Assembly (NCBI RefSeq): GCF_025370935.1
Contig: NC_133491.1
Coordinates: 467,738-531,737 of the forward strand
DNA from: Choristoneura fumiferana
Lineage: Eukaryota; Arthropoda; Insecta; Lepidoptera; Tortricidae
Direction: 5' to 3'
Length of the DNA: 64,000 nt
This document shows positions 32,593-43,718 of this stretch, piece by piece. Both the position numbers and the translations under genes were made by a program. The notes under the pieces are model-generated. The model was not told the origin of the DNA. It did no database searches and worked only from the letters and a program-made list of their open reading frames with translations. The number at the start of each line of letters is the position of its first letter. The first letter of the stretch is position 1.

Positions 32593-33398
32593 TTTCTCAG
32601 GTTTTTTATAGCGCCATCTCTTGATATTGCACTGAATTAGTTAGTTTACTAAGGCTGAAATGTAGTTGTAAACACCCTGCATAGACGGTTTGATATTTTG
32701 CGAAACTATTTGAGGGTGTTTTTGCTAGGAAAATATCGAGGGCAGCACTGAACGGTCGCGATATAGTTTGCCATTTTATGGTAAACTTTTTAGCTGTTGC
32801 CTGCGGCTCTGTCTGTGAATATTGGTTTGTCGCTATCTATTATAATTCTATCTAGCATACTATTAAAAAGTGAGGAACTAAATCAGGTAAAAGTTATATT
32901 TTTCTCCGATGTGTTAGTAGGCTTCCCACGCAGTTCCGATGCAGTTCTTTTGAAATAGCCCATAATTAGTTGCCTAGTCCAGGCAAGAATATTCTACCTT
33001 AAATTCTATTATTCCTAATGTACCTCGTCATGCAATTCTTTATCTTTTTCCAATAAATATGTATAATTTACTTATTTTACTGACTCATATTTTTAAACGG
33101 CTACACATTTTTTTTTCCAAGTCCCCCGGATTCCTTGAAACGCAATTACACATTGTCTTTCTTTATCGTGTCGGACAATATTTTAAAACAATGTTAAAAC
33201 ACACACGTCTCCTGGAAACGTACACGTCCGGTCCCATTTTGGGCGCCAGTATATTGCCCAAGTTTAGGGACCGATTCTTCCGCACCCGGCGCCAAGTTTT
33301 TACGTTATTTTGTTCATAGGAATATTTAAATAAGTTTTTGGGCGAAACAAAATTTATGATCATGAGCATGGCAGGCAATATTGTTATTTGGTTTCGTA

Positions 33399-33480
33399 CT
33401 AGCTATTGCCCGCGACTTAATTTCCGAAGAATTCGTTTATCGCTGTTTCTCGGGAAGTGTACAATTTTTCGGAATAAAAC
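33399..33480 (-). mobile_element. Helitron-like 3' end
   Basis: Antisense terminus CTAGctattgcccgcgactt at 33399 onward, continuing to gaagaattcgtttatcgctg. Confidence 0.58.
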
Positions 33481-33876
33481 TAAATAAATAAAAATAAATT
33501 GATTCAGTGGTGTAAGCATGAAGATATTTCTGCATTTAGAAACAGGATGGAACTCATAAGAGACACCGGTGTTCCAGAATTAAATCGGAATTAAAATGTT
33601 TATTGTGTAAGTTAAAAGACTATTAAATACCATCAGAGCTTTCGAAAAGACCAAAATTGCTAATAAAAATGCGCTGCAAGAAATTTGTCAAAAAGCCATT
33701 TTTTTAGGACAAAATACGTGGTTAATACGATTCTCGCGTTAAAAAACGTTATGTTAACTTGAATTAGGACCTCGGGTAAAGAAACTGCAGCAGTGATTGT
33801 TTTTTTTTTTTTTTTTATTCGAGTGAGGTGGAGAATTAATGCTCATAGAATACTGCCGAGCCGGTCTTACGATATA

Positions 33877-33975
33877 AAGATAAGATAAGATAATGCTTTA
33901 TTTACCAAAATAGATTACACAGTCATAAAGATATACAATACTTAATATTAATTAGGAACTAAAGTTAACTGTGGT
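33877..33975 (-). mobile_element. (AGATA)n-bounded retroelement 3' end
   Basis: (AAGAT)n then aatgctttatttaccaaaat. Assigned by analogy with 13690 and 43226. Confidence 0.42.
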
Positions 33976-34989
33976 TACACACTAGTCGAGCCTGTATCGT
34001 GTGAGAATTACCAGATTAACTACAATATTCGATTTTACAGAGCAGAGCGATGCACAATCGCGATATTGCCTCTTAACTCAACAATATTTAAAAGTATAAC
34101 TAAAAAGCTAGAACTGCATGTGTGGGTGTGTGTGTGTGGGATATACACTTTGAAAGTGCTTAAATAATGGAGAAAGCTTTGAGTACCTATTGAAAATATT
34201 CTGAATTTATTTTTCGGAGCTTTGTAATTTTCCCGTACCTATATACAAATGCATTCGCGCATGAGTGAATAACTTGTTATGTATATAATTTTTGTGTATA
34301 GTTATTTGCATTTAGTCGTCAAGATAGCAAAACAAAAGTTGACAATAACGCGAAGTTGAGGCGAAAGTTGACGGGACTGTAAAGAACGCTTTGTGTAACT
34401 TCGCTCGCGAAGTTTCATAATTCTAACATCCATTCGGAAAGTTTGTTTGTTGTGGAAGTGTGTTTAGTTTTCGCCCCATTTTATACAAACATCCCGAACG
34501 TCCTACATATCTTTTATAGAACTAGAGCAAGTTTTTTTTCTTTCCTGAATAAAATGTCTAAAAAGGTAACTTAAAATTAAATACGTCTCACGTCAAATTA
34601 GTTTTTACCTTCTAGGAAAACCTTCTTCAGGCTTCTAGGAATGTCATTTAGTTTTTGATAAAAACCAATAGGCATAACACTATTAACTAGCATAAAGGAC
34701 CCATACGCAATTGAATCAATAATATATAGGTACACGTTAGTTTCTATACGCGTTAATACTTACGAGTATACGTATTAGAATAACGCACCCACATACGAGA
34801 AAAAATAATTAAAAATAATGTAATTTGAATACTATTTGTGACAGAAATAAGATATTATTGCATGGAATTCGTTTTTACCATCATTTGACATAGAGCCTTG
34901 AAATTGACCAATTGTGGTTAAATTTAAGTTCTTACTTTTATATTATGTCGGGGTCGGCAGCGTTATGATAAATGTATATATAAGTATAG

Positions 34990-35128
34990 TACAGTCAACT
35001 ACAAAGAGATTTGATTAAAGTTACAATAATTCTATAAGTATGTATACACGGCCTTTATGTTAAGCTAATAAAATAGTTTTTATATATTTTATTACTGAGG
35101 CGGTCTCGATCTCTTTCTGGTTGACTGT
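34990..35128. mobile_element. Short MITE with acagtcaac ends
   Basis: Ends tacagtcaactac and tggttgactgt, followed inward by aaagagat and atctcttt. Confidence 0.6.
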
Positions 35129-35580
35129 GCCAGATGAAATTAAAAAGCTGTCCTCCTTTTTTGTACCCAAAAACTCCTGTGTACTGAATAAACTTAGGAA
35201 GAAGTAGTTCTTTGAAATTTCCTTTCATTTTCCTAACTCGCCTTTTAAAATTACTGGACCGAAGTTAAGCCGGCAAGTCTTCAAAGGCTTCAGATAATAC
35301 TTGAATAAAATAGTTTCTTAATTTAAATTTTGATGTAAAAGAAAGTTAAAAATATTGAATGAAGCAATTTCAAATAGTAAAAGTATCAATGAAGTAAAGA
35401 TAAATAAAGTTATGAGTAAATTTCAACGTTATTTTGCTACTTAAAACCAATGAAATTTTTTCCAGTCAGTTGTTTTGTATATTTTTTCTTAAATATTCTG
35501 TGTAGGCAATTAAATGTGTCTGTATATTGCCACAATATGAATATTTAAATAGGTTGTACTTACATTTAAAAAAAATCTCA

Positions 35581-35618
35581 TATTGATTTATATTATATTC
35601 TTTTTTTTACAGGTAAGT
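35581..35618 (+). promoter_or_regulatory. Recursive splice (ratchet) site in the long dystrophin intron
   Basis: A T-rich tract (ttctttttttttacag) is directly followed by gtaagtcag: a strong acceptor abutting a perfect donor, AG at 35611-35612 and GT at 35613. This is the zero-nucleotide-exon design known from long insect introns. It lies 3,582 bp into an intron of at least 32 kb on the gene's strand. I found no other CAG|GTAAGT of this quality behind a pyrimidine tract in the window. Confidence 0.6.
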
Positions 35619-35665
35619 CAGACATTTGCTTTCAAATAAATCGCAGTACAACGATCGACATTTCG
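35613..35665 (+). other. Candidate 53-nt RS-exon next to the ratchet site
   Basis: A second gtaagt donor starts at 35666, so 35613-35665 would be an exon if the regenerated donor at 35613 were skipped. Joined to exon C in phase 0 it reads eight codons and then TAA (35637-35639), so retention would truncate dystrophin. This fits an RS-exon that is normally removed. Confidence 0.4.
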
Positions 35666-35744
35666 GTAAGTCAGCAATTAGTAACATTAATATTTTTTTG
35701 TATGCCATACAAAAGTCTAGTTGAGCCTGTTTCATCAATTAATG

Positions 35745-35868
35745 GGTACGCTTGCTGTAGGACTATGGAGGGTCTCGGTGCGTGCAGCCAATGGCTCATA
35801 CATTATGCGCATACCGGGATCGAACCCGTCGCGCCGGCACCTGACTGCTTTTATTAATTTTTGTTCAT
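35745..35868 (-). mobile_element. Possible tRNA-derived SINE head
   Basis: Minus strand gives cgacgggttcgatcccggta (box B) preceded by gcagtcaggtgccggcg. Family not recognised. Confidence 0.45.
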
Positions 35869-36051
35869 ACATATTAAGGGACACCGTGTAAGGAAAATTG
35901 GGATATTTGGGTTGTTCGCTGGTATAGTTTAATTTAAGACTTATTTTGCAGTTTAATCGGAGTTTTTAAGGACTACACACACACACACACACTCGTTCAT
36001 ACAAACTTTCACATTTATAATATTAGTGGGCTCTAGTCAATCTGTATTTTT

Positions 36052-36261
36052 AACCCCCGACGCAAAAAGAGGGGTGTTATAAGTTTAACCGCTATGTGTG
36101 TCTGTCTGTGGCTTCGTAGCTCTTAAACGGGTAAACCGATTTGAATGCGGTTTTTTTATTTGAAAGCAGAGATTTTAGCAATGGTTCTTAGACATGTTTT
36201 ATCAAAATCGGTTCAGCCGTTTTTGAGATATTGAACTTTATAGTGAAAATGTCGGGGGTTT
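36052..36261. mobile_element. MITE-like repeat with aacccccgac termini
   Basis: Perfect 10-bp inverted ends aacccccgac and gtcgggggtt. Internal phrases gctcttaaacgggtaaaccg and caaaatcggttcagccgttt are common lepidopteran repeat words. Confidence 0.72.
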
Positions 36262-36360
36262 TCCAACATTTCGTTGGTTAGGTTATATAAGTTTGTGATA
36301 CACATAACTTTTCATTGGGAAATCGAGAGACTGAGACATCTTATCAGGCGATAAATTAGA

Positions 36361-37027
36361 CTATAGTCTAAGACCCAGTGTGTTGCGACTGATGGCCTAT
36401 GGCTCTGAAATGTGGTCCTTGACTGTTGGCCTCTTAGCGAGGTTCAGAGTCACGCAACGAGCTAGGAAAGAGCTATGCTCAGTATTTTTGCGCGATAGCG
36501 TGATAATACAAAAACTTGCCGAAGAACTAAAGCCACCAACAGCTTGGAAAACATGCAAGGTGAAGTGGCAATGGGCAGCCCACATCACTCGAAGATCAGA
36601 TAATCGTTGGAGGAAAAGTCTTTGAGTTGCGACCACGAATCTGACTGCATACGAAGCGTTGGCAAACTTTCTACTAGGTTTACTGACGATATCGCGAGAT
36701 TTGCGGACCTGGGTATGCAAGTCGCGAGTTGTCATTCATTACGTTCTAAGGGGCTTTCTTTTTCAGCTGATGATGATAAAGAAATGGCATATGGGTATGG
36801 GCATGGGCAGGCCACATCGCTCGAAGAACAGATAACCGTTGGGGGAGAAAAGTCCTCGAGCGGCGACCACGAACCGGAAGACGAAGCGTTGGCAGGCCTC
36901 CAACCAGGTGGACTGACGACATCGTGAGAGTAGCGTGGACGCGAGTGGCGAGTTGTCGTTTACTGTGGCTTTCTAAGGGGGAGGCCTTTGTCCAGCAGTG
37001 GACGTCTTCCGGCTGATGATGATGATA
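36361..37027 (+). mobile_element. Two RTE 3'-end fragments, head to tail
   Basis: The first piece (36366 to about 36780) reads SVLRLMAYGSEMWSLT and VKWQWAAHITRRSDNRW, then decays and ends in tgatgatga. The second (about 36800-37027) repeats the same end (wagHiar...GRPP-type codons in a shifted frame) and closes with the QQW-encoding ccagcagtgg and (TGATGA)n. Both come from one (TGA)n-tailed RTE family, distinct from the A-tailed element at 22324. Frameshifts in both show they are inactive. Confidence 0.78.
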
Positions 37028-37783
37028 ACATTATGCTCGTTTCTTCCGGATCGATATTTGCAGGTTACGTACCCGTTACAGCCACAAACGTCACGCTGAC
37101 AACGCACCATTTTGCGACCAAAGTGAATGTCAACATCTCTACCACTCAACAAAAGAAGCGCGATATTTTAATTAGAGAATGCCTGCCAAGAAATAATTCC
37201 GAGCGAGCTGGTTGACATAAAGGGTCCAATAATAATAAGGGGCCAAATTGCTGTCTGCCCCACCATCGAACCTCACGCCCTTCCTTTTGTGAGGGCCCCT
37301 TCAATTTTTCCGAGTATTCGTTCGTAGCAATTAATGCTTTGTTAGATTTTTGATGCTGTTTCGGTGTGCAGAAGCAGTGAATTAATTGTTATTTTTACAA
37401 GCTTTTGTTTACTTAGTTTCACCTGTCTCGTTGTCTCTGTCTGTAATGAAATCTTGCAAGTTAAATTTCACCAACTTTCAGTTTTCACCAGTTTTCAGTT
37501 TCAGATTGACTTGAAATTTGGAATACTTATGTAAATTGCGTGACAATACAATAAGTAATCTAGTAGTGACATCCTGGTAGTCCAGCCAAGATTGTCTCCG
37601 CAGGACGGAACTCTTCAACGGTTAATAGCATCGACTTGAAATTTGGTATGCAAATGAAGTTTGAATGACAATGCAAGTAAAGTCAAACCGTCAGCAAAAA
37701 AAAAGCTTGTATTAAAAATGTTTTTTTTATGGTTATGTATGGGTTGGATTCGTTCGATCAAAACTACAACAATAACACAAATA

Positions 37784-37975
37784 TACAGGATGTATCCAAT
37801 CATGGGGCTTTAAAGGCAAGATTTGATTCTTCTCGCGTAACTCTCCTACTTTTGTTCTTCAACTTTTAAAAAACATGTTCAGTATGCTATGCTATAAAGC
37901 TGTACAATGCTTGTTATGACAGCTAATTGATAAATGTTTTGTCCTAAAGACGTAACAAATGTCGAATTATTTTAA
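37784..37975 (+). mobile_element. Half-copy of the tacagggtgtc MITE
   Basis: Shares catggggct and ctcgcgtaact with 26198-26578, then diverges before the SINE TSD at 37985. Confidence 0.5.
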
Positions 37976-37995
37976 GGTCCACATATTATGTAGGT

Positions 37996-38162
37996 CATTG
38001 GTACATCGTGAGGAAACCTGCACTAACCTGTCAAGCAATTCAATGGTGCGTGTGAAGTTCCCAATCCGCACTGGGCCCGCGTGGGAACTATGGCCCAAGC
38101 CCTCTTGTTCTGAGAGGAGGCCTGTACTTACCCAGCAGTGGGACGTATATAGGCTGGGATGG
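37996..38162 (+). mobile_element. RTE-tailed SINE, 5'-truncated, 11-bp TSD
   Basis: The TSD attatgtaggt is at 37985-37995 and 38163-38173. Starts near acatcgtgaggaaacctgc and ends ataggctgggatgg. A few extra bases (ctta) sit inside the tail near 38130. Confidence 0.87.
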
Positions 38163-38220
38163 ATTATGTAGGTGCCAAAGAAATTTTGTCCTCGTACCTA
38201 CAATGAATACGAGTTGTAAA

Positions 38221-38512
38221 AGCCCTGGTGATCTATGGCCTCACAAGCAGAGGGTCGTGGGTTCAACCTCCAGCTCGCACTGCTGAGTTTTTCAAAATTC
38301 ATATGGCATTTGTAATTTACCACGAGCTTTACGGTGAAGGAAAACATCGTGAGCAAACCTGCACAACATGCAAAGCAATTCAATGGTGTGTGTGAAGTTC
38401 CGATCCGCACTGGGCCCGCGTGGGAACTACGGCCCAAGCCCTCTCACTCTGAGAGGAGGCCTGTGCCCAGCAGTGGGATGTATATAGGCTGGGATGACGA
38501 TGATGGTGACCA
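38221..38512 (+). mobile_element. RTE-tailed SINE, near full length
   Basis: Shows the full order: degenerate tRNA-like head with box B-like gggttcaacctcc, body accacgagctttacggtgaa, and tail from gcaattcaatggtg to ggctgggatgacgatgatgg. Useful as the reference for the truncated copies. No convincing TSD; acgagt on both sides is too short to trust. Confidence 0.82.
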
Positions 38513-38707
38513 CGAGTACCTCGCACCAACGCCGCCATGTCCGATACACTGATTTAAAGTTTTCGACAATCCCAATTGTACAATGCCCGTACCTACTATT
38601 CAAAAAAAGAGGTCCACTATAGGGTTCATGAAATGAAACTCCTTAAAGCTTACATTCTGTTGCAGAGTATATTTAAATCTTCTTCATTCTCATTCTTCTA
38701 TAACCAA

Positions 38708-38734
38708 ACGATAATCTAATCTAATCTAATCTAT
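38708..38734. repeat. (CTAAT)n microsatellite
   Basis: Four ctaat units. Confidence 0.8.
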
Positions 38735-39052
38735 TGTATCTAATTCGATCCCAGTGACATCTGTCGGATTTTAAATTAACTAAATACTCCGTGAACACCA
38801 ATTGATTGGAAACCGCGGAAGCTTAAAACATAAATCGAAGTTTAGAAACAGAGCAAGCTTAATGTGCAAGAGCTGGACACCTGTCAACTACATTAAACCT
38901 AGGTTTAGTTTGCTGGTTACCTAACTCGGGCTAAACTGTCGTTAGTGAGGTGTTCTTGAATCATGGGGTAAGTTCCTCACGTAATGACGTTTGCGTTAAC
39001 CGGATGAAACGATATGCAAGTTCATTGCATTATGCATTAATATTATTATTAA

Positions 39053-39236
39053 CTAGCTGGTGTCCACGGCTTTTCCCCCGTTGTAATATTTCTAAATTTC
39101 CTCTCAACCTCCAACCCTTCTTCAAACCTTCTCCTGACAAAACCGAAAACAATAAAAAAAAAAGATATCGGTCTAGCCGTTCCTGAGTTTTGCGCGTAGC
39201 AACAAATTTTACGTTTAATTTTTAATTATATAGAAA
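39053..39236 (-). mobile_element. Helitron-like element of another subfamily
   Basis: Antisense CTAGctggtgtccacggctt at 39053, internal ttctcctgacaaaaccgaaa, and a far end near gcgtagcaacaaattttacg. Shares words with 12242-12430. Confidence 0.5.
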
Positions 39237-39486
39237 GAATGTGCAATCAAGTGCAATAATAATATTAACATCTACATACCTATGTACTAGACTGCATCTT
39301 TCTTACATCAAAATGGCGCACAAAATTAGTTCACAGCGCGGTTTTGTGAACAGTTCACTATAGTTTGTTGACGTCCGTGACAGGGGTTGTGTCAAAAGTA
39401 AAATTGATGATTGATGCGCCACGCGTTTTATTCTAAACAGCCAGCCTTGTGCCGTAAGGTACATAGATGTCGATGAATAATAATCA

Positions 39487-39621
39487 CCTTTAGAATGAGT
39501 TTAGAATGAAACCGACACAATTCGAAATATTCACATTTCTAAAATAAACTTTGTATAAAAAAAAACATGATTGAGTTTTAAAATGAGAACATTTTGAATT
39601 GTGTCGGTTTCGTTCTAAAGG
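39487..39621. mobile_element. Foldback MITE
   Basis: Ends cctttagaatg and cgttctaaagg with arms aaccgacacaattcgaaat and attttgaattgtgtcggtt. The left arm has an extra 11-bp copy, gtttagaatga. Confidence 0.72.
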
Positions 39622-39654
39622 AGCGTGTATCTATTCGAACCACCTAGAAATATG

Positions 39655-39987
39655 TTCTCAACCCGAGCTCATCTTCAGAGCAACACAACCGTACACCATA
39701 CTACCAGATGGTAGACTAACACAAGACCGATGTCTAACATCTGGTAGTATGGTGAACGGTTGTGTTGCTCTGAAGATGAGCTCTGGTTGAGTTCGAAACG
39801 CGTCAGTGAATTGAGGTAGTGGTTATAGACGGGTTTGTGTGATTTGCGTGTGTTCTTACAGTGTGGAGACATGAAAACGCATATCTTGCATAAACTTAGC
39901 TATCATAAGGACGCGGGTGAGCAAGGAAGTCCTTTTAGTTCATTGATATGGACCTCCGCAAAGTAACGCCTGATTCAATAAATTATT
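39655..39987. repeat. Large foldback repeat, centre and right arm
   Basis: The centre is a hairpin: agctcatcttcagagcaaca pairs with tgttgctctgaagatgagct, and catactaccagatg with catctggtagtatg. The right arm runs to cctgattcaataaattat. Confidence 0.72.
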
Positions 39988-40291
39988 TTCTTCAACCATT
40001 TCGTAAAATTATCTCTAAATTATAATCTCAACTTAAGTCTTTGTTTCTTTGTAAAAAAATCAGCATTAATATCTCGTTAGGTTTTAGTTAGTGCAGTGTA
40101 TTGCGTTAAAACCTTTGTTCTACTATGTAAGGTGTTTCATTTACTAGATTTATTGTTTTGAGCGGAAAACAGTTCGTTTGTTGTGTTTACATTGTTATGT
40201 TAATATGGAGCTTAGGTAATGTAAGTAAACTGCATGAGTCTAAATAATGTAACTACCTGTGTTGTGAATAAAAAACATCGTATAACACCAT

Positions 40292-40376
40292 CGCCCAAGA
40301 ACGGGTAGAGTGGAGGACATGGGGGAAGGCCTTTGCCCAGCAGTGGGACACCTCTACAGGCTTCTAAATAATAATA
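40292..40376 (+). mobile_element. RTE 3'-terminal fragment with 10-bp TSD
   Basis: The TSD ataacaccat is at 40282-40291 and 40377-40386. The insert encodes RVEWRTWGKAFAQQWDTS and then a stop, the RTE C-terminus, with an (ATA)n tail. An extremely short, 85-bp truncated copy. Confidence 0.82.
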
Positions 40377-40436
40377 ATAACACCATATGTACTACCTATC
40401 ACATGTTTTCTATATAAATAAATAAATATAATGGGA

Positions 40437-40668
40437 CACTTGACACCAATTGACCTATACTAGTCCTAAACTAAGCAAAGCTTGTACTATAGATACTAGG
40501 CAACGGATAAACATACTTATATAAATAAATACATACTTAAATACATATTAACATCCAAGACCCGAGATCAAGCATTCGTATTATTCACACAAATGTCTGC
40601 CCCGGCCGGGAATTGAACCCAGGACCTCAAGCTTCGTCGTCAGGTTCTCTAACCACTTGGCCATCGGT
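40437..40668 (-). mobile_element. Second tRNA-derived SINE family
   Basis: Read on the minus strand: tggccaagtggttagagaac (box A), then cctgggttcaattcccgg (box B), followed by an AT-rich body ending near aaataaataaatataatggg. Its head abuts the palindromic element at 40670. Related to 8737, 19150 and 19571. Confidence 0.78.
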
Positions 40669-40669
40669 A

Positions 40670-40855
40670 CCCTTAGTGTAAGTGTTCGGTTACAAAATAC
40701 GTCTCGATCGCGTTAGCGTTAAAATCTCAATTTATATGGAAACACGAACAGCGCCTCTAGCGGAACGTTTGCGTTGTTCGTGTTTGCATACAAATTGAGA
40801 TTTTAACGCGAACGCGATCGAGACGTATTTGGTAACCGGCAACTTACACTAAGGG
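40670..40855. mobile_element. Near-perfect palindromic MITE
   Basis: Ends cccttagtgtaagt and acttacactaaggg. Long arms share acgtctcgatcgcgt and aaaatctcaattt. Loop lies around cagcgcctctagcggaacg. High arm identity suggests it is young. Abuts the SINE head at 40668. Confidence 0.82.
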
Positions 40856-41044
40856 CACAGGTCGTCAACAGTAAGTGAATAACGTTGTTGATTTGACGAC
40901 CGAATAGCTGATGTGATGAAGCTTGAGGCCCCAAGCTCGATCCCCGGTCGCGGTAGATATTCGTCTACAGACCTTTCTTTCATCACCTTAAATCTTCCTC
41001 AAAAGTACAAAGAAAAAATGTATGTATGTAGTTCCAGTACCGAC

Positions 41045-41072
41045 TAAAAGAAAGAAAGAAAGAAAGAAAACA
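41045..41072. repeat. (GAAA)n microsatellite
   Basis: aaaagaaagaaagaaagaaa run at the end of a (GAAA)-rich stretch. Confidence 0.85.
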
Positions 41073-41112
41073 TTATATTCGTGACAAACAATGGATAAAA
41101 AAGTAAAGAATA

Positions 41113-41235
41113 ATATAATAGTAGATTATTGTCGTGGCCTGGAAGTAGGCAATTGCTGGCTGAGTATGAGTATTAAACGGACGAGCTTGCGAGTCCGTTG
41201 AACTAATACGAAGCCAGCAATTGCTATTCCAGCCG
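41113..41235. mobile_element. Palindromic element
   Basis: Arms ggaagtaggcaattgctggc and gccagcaattgctattcc, inner stem aacggac gagcttgc gagtccgtt. The transcript would fold into one long hairpin. Confidence 0.72.
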
Positions 41236-43225
41236 AGACTAATATAAAGCTTTTCTCAAAAATGGTGAATAATTCTGAAATAGAATAAACTTTTTCTCAA
41301 AATATATTATAAAACCAATTTTAACTTCAACATTTTTCTTATGCTTTCCCGCCATTGTTCATTAAAAATAAACTGCAGGTGTATTTTTCCACCGAAAACA
41401 CCACAAGCTATTTCAGACCCAATAGAAAAAGTCCGGAGTTCCAACAAAATATCTGATACCGGCCCTTAGACTTGGCTGCATACGACTTGTGCCAACATTT
41501 CCATGGCCTTTTTAACTTTAAAAAAAAATGCCTGCAATCTTTTTAACTTTTTAATTTTTGATATGTAAAGAATAATGTCAACTTTTACGGACATTTTTGA
41601 GAAAAATATATTTTTATGTAGGTATGTCACGAAACACACACAACTACAGGACAATAAGGACAATGGAGTCATATGAAGTTGTTGACGGGTTGAAATTGTG
41701 GCTTTAAGTTCCACAGTTAAATAAAGACTTATTTTTATTTTGATTTAAACACATTTTTATAACTGAATCTTATTTGCGATAAAAGAACTGCGTTCAGCTT
41801 TGTAGGTATATTACCTCCAGGTGTATATACATAACTATTGATATAAATCCCCATGCAAAGAACCCGGGGTCCTTCTAGATGTGATTCAATACAAGCCGAA
41901 AGTTCCATCTCGAACGGAATCAAATCTATATCCGGCTCTTTTGTCCGGGAAGTAATTACGATCCGGGCCGGATTGATGCCGGACGGTTAATCAGTTCATA
42001 CATCAGGTGTAGTTAATTTGAAGGCGTGTTGATGTACTCCGTCGGGTTCAATTGATTGGCGAACTGAATGGGTTTTATTACATGATGTGTAAGAGTGCGT
42101 TGTGCAGAGTGGGAAATGGATATAAGGATGTGAGATTTTACAAGCTTTTTTATTTGAAATGTAGGTACAAGTCAAGGCACGTACAAAGAGCTCTGGGTGG
42201 CTAGTGGAGGGGATACGTTTGCGCATCTGTCAACTATAATAACAAGCCAATGGCGTGACGGCCGCGTGCGCGCTCCTACGCCCCCTTCCGCGTCCCCCAC
42301 TGCTTTGCTGCCAATTTGGTCCGTATTTCGCTCACTGCGCAAGTATATAACCAGGAGCTCTTTTTACATGCGTTGATTTGTACGCAAGTAATTCAGGGCA
42401 TTTTTTTTAAATATAAAATGGAGCACTAGTCCGCTATCAGTTAAAAAACAAAAAAAAGTATTAAATGTATATAAAAACTTACGTAACAATGTTATATATT
42501 TAGTCCCAAATGTGATGAAAAACATTTTATGTCATACGGGCGGTACTGGAATTACGAACATTGACTCAATAAATCCTTCATCTGAATTCGGTCTTTTAGA
42601 CTTTCGTTTATAATTAGGTACTCATGTCCCTGAAGACATACTGTACTATTACTTTATGTTTCTTCAATATACGTTAGCTGTTACCCGCTTATCGGTGTCC
42701 TATTACAAACACCACACCACATGCTAAGGCGTTTCAAACTCTATTTAGACGATTTTATTCTACTTTATTTCCAGCTAAACTCAGCTCTCGACCGTTCCCA
42801 TACAAAAAAATGACGTAAGTATACGTCATCTTTGCTGTATCTCCAAGAAATACAAATTTGAAGTCCGCTTCAGTGATAATCTGCGCATCTGTCAATCATT
42901 TAGTCTCGATACTCTACATATATATGCAGAAAAACCTTTCATCTCGAAACACATTCCAAACTTTCCTCAAACCAATCGATATAATTTGTAAGGCGGCCAG
43001 CATCCGATATCTCCGTAAAGGAATTAAATCCCCGTTTTTCTTGGCTCCCCTTTGATCTCCGAAAGCGTTGGCCTTTCCAGGCTCAAAGCCAGCGGCTGGC
43101 AATGTAAATTATTTGCTGTGGAATCATAGGGATCGCGTTTTTTAAAAAAAAATATTGATAAAGGGAAGACTGCAGCAAAAAATAACATGTGATATCTAAA
43201 TTTAGACAACTCAAAAGCCAAAACA

Positions 43226-43350
43226 GTATTGTATTGTATTGTAAAACTCTTTATTGTACATAAAAACACATGAAAATAACAGAACACAGGATAATAAGAT
43301 GTACAAAGGCGATCTTATCCCTTACAGGGATCTCTTCCAGTATCAGTTAC
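43226..43350 (-). mobile_element. (GTATT)n-bounded retroelement 3' end
   Basis: (GTATT)3, then gtaaaactctttattgtaca and gtacaaaggcgatcttatcc cttacagggatctctt. Same family as 51655-51765. Confidence 0.58.
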
Positions 43351-43718
43351 AGTTAGTGATAGTGACCCATTTGCGAGTTCGCATGTTACTCTCAAGAAAT
43401 TAGTCAGGCGACATTTATTTGTATAGTGTTTTTATCAACCTTTCACCAAACCCAGTTTAGTTGATTTTTAATTTATTTAAGTACTCCTATTAGTTTTAAA
43501 TAACTCTTAGTACCTATGAATATTTATGAACCTCGAGGTCTTTATATTGTTTTTGGTTTACTTGTATACTCATTAATGTATGACTGTATGTGTTCTTAAA
43601 ATAAATAAATAAATAATAAATAAACAGTTTCCACTTATGGTTGCTCAGACAAGAAATACTAATATATGTAATTAAACTAAAGTTATATTAGCATCTTGAT
43701 GGAAGTATCAGATCACCT

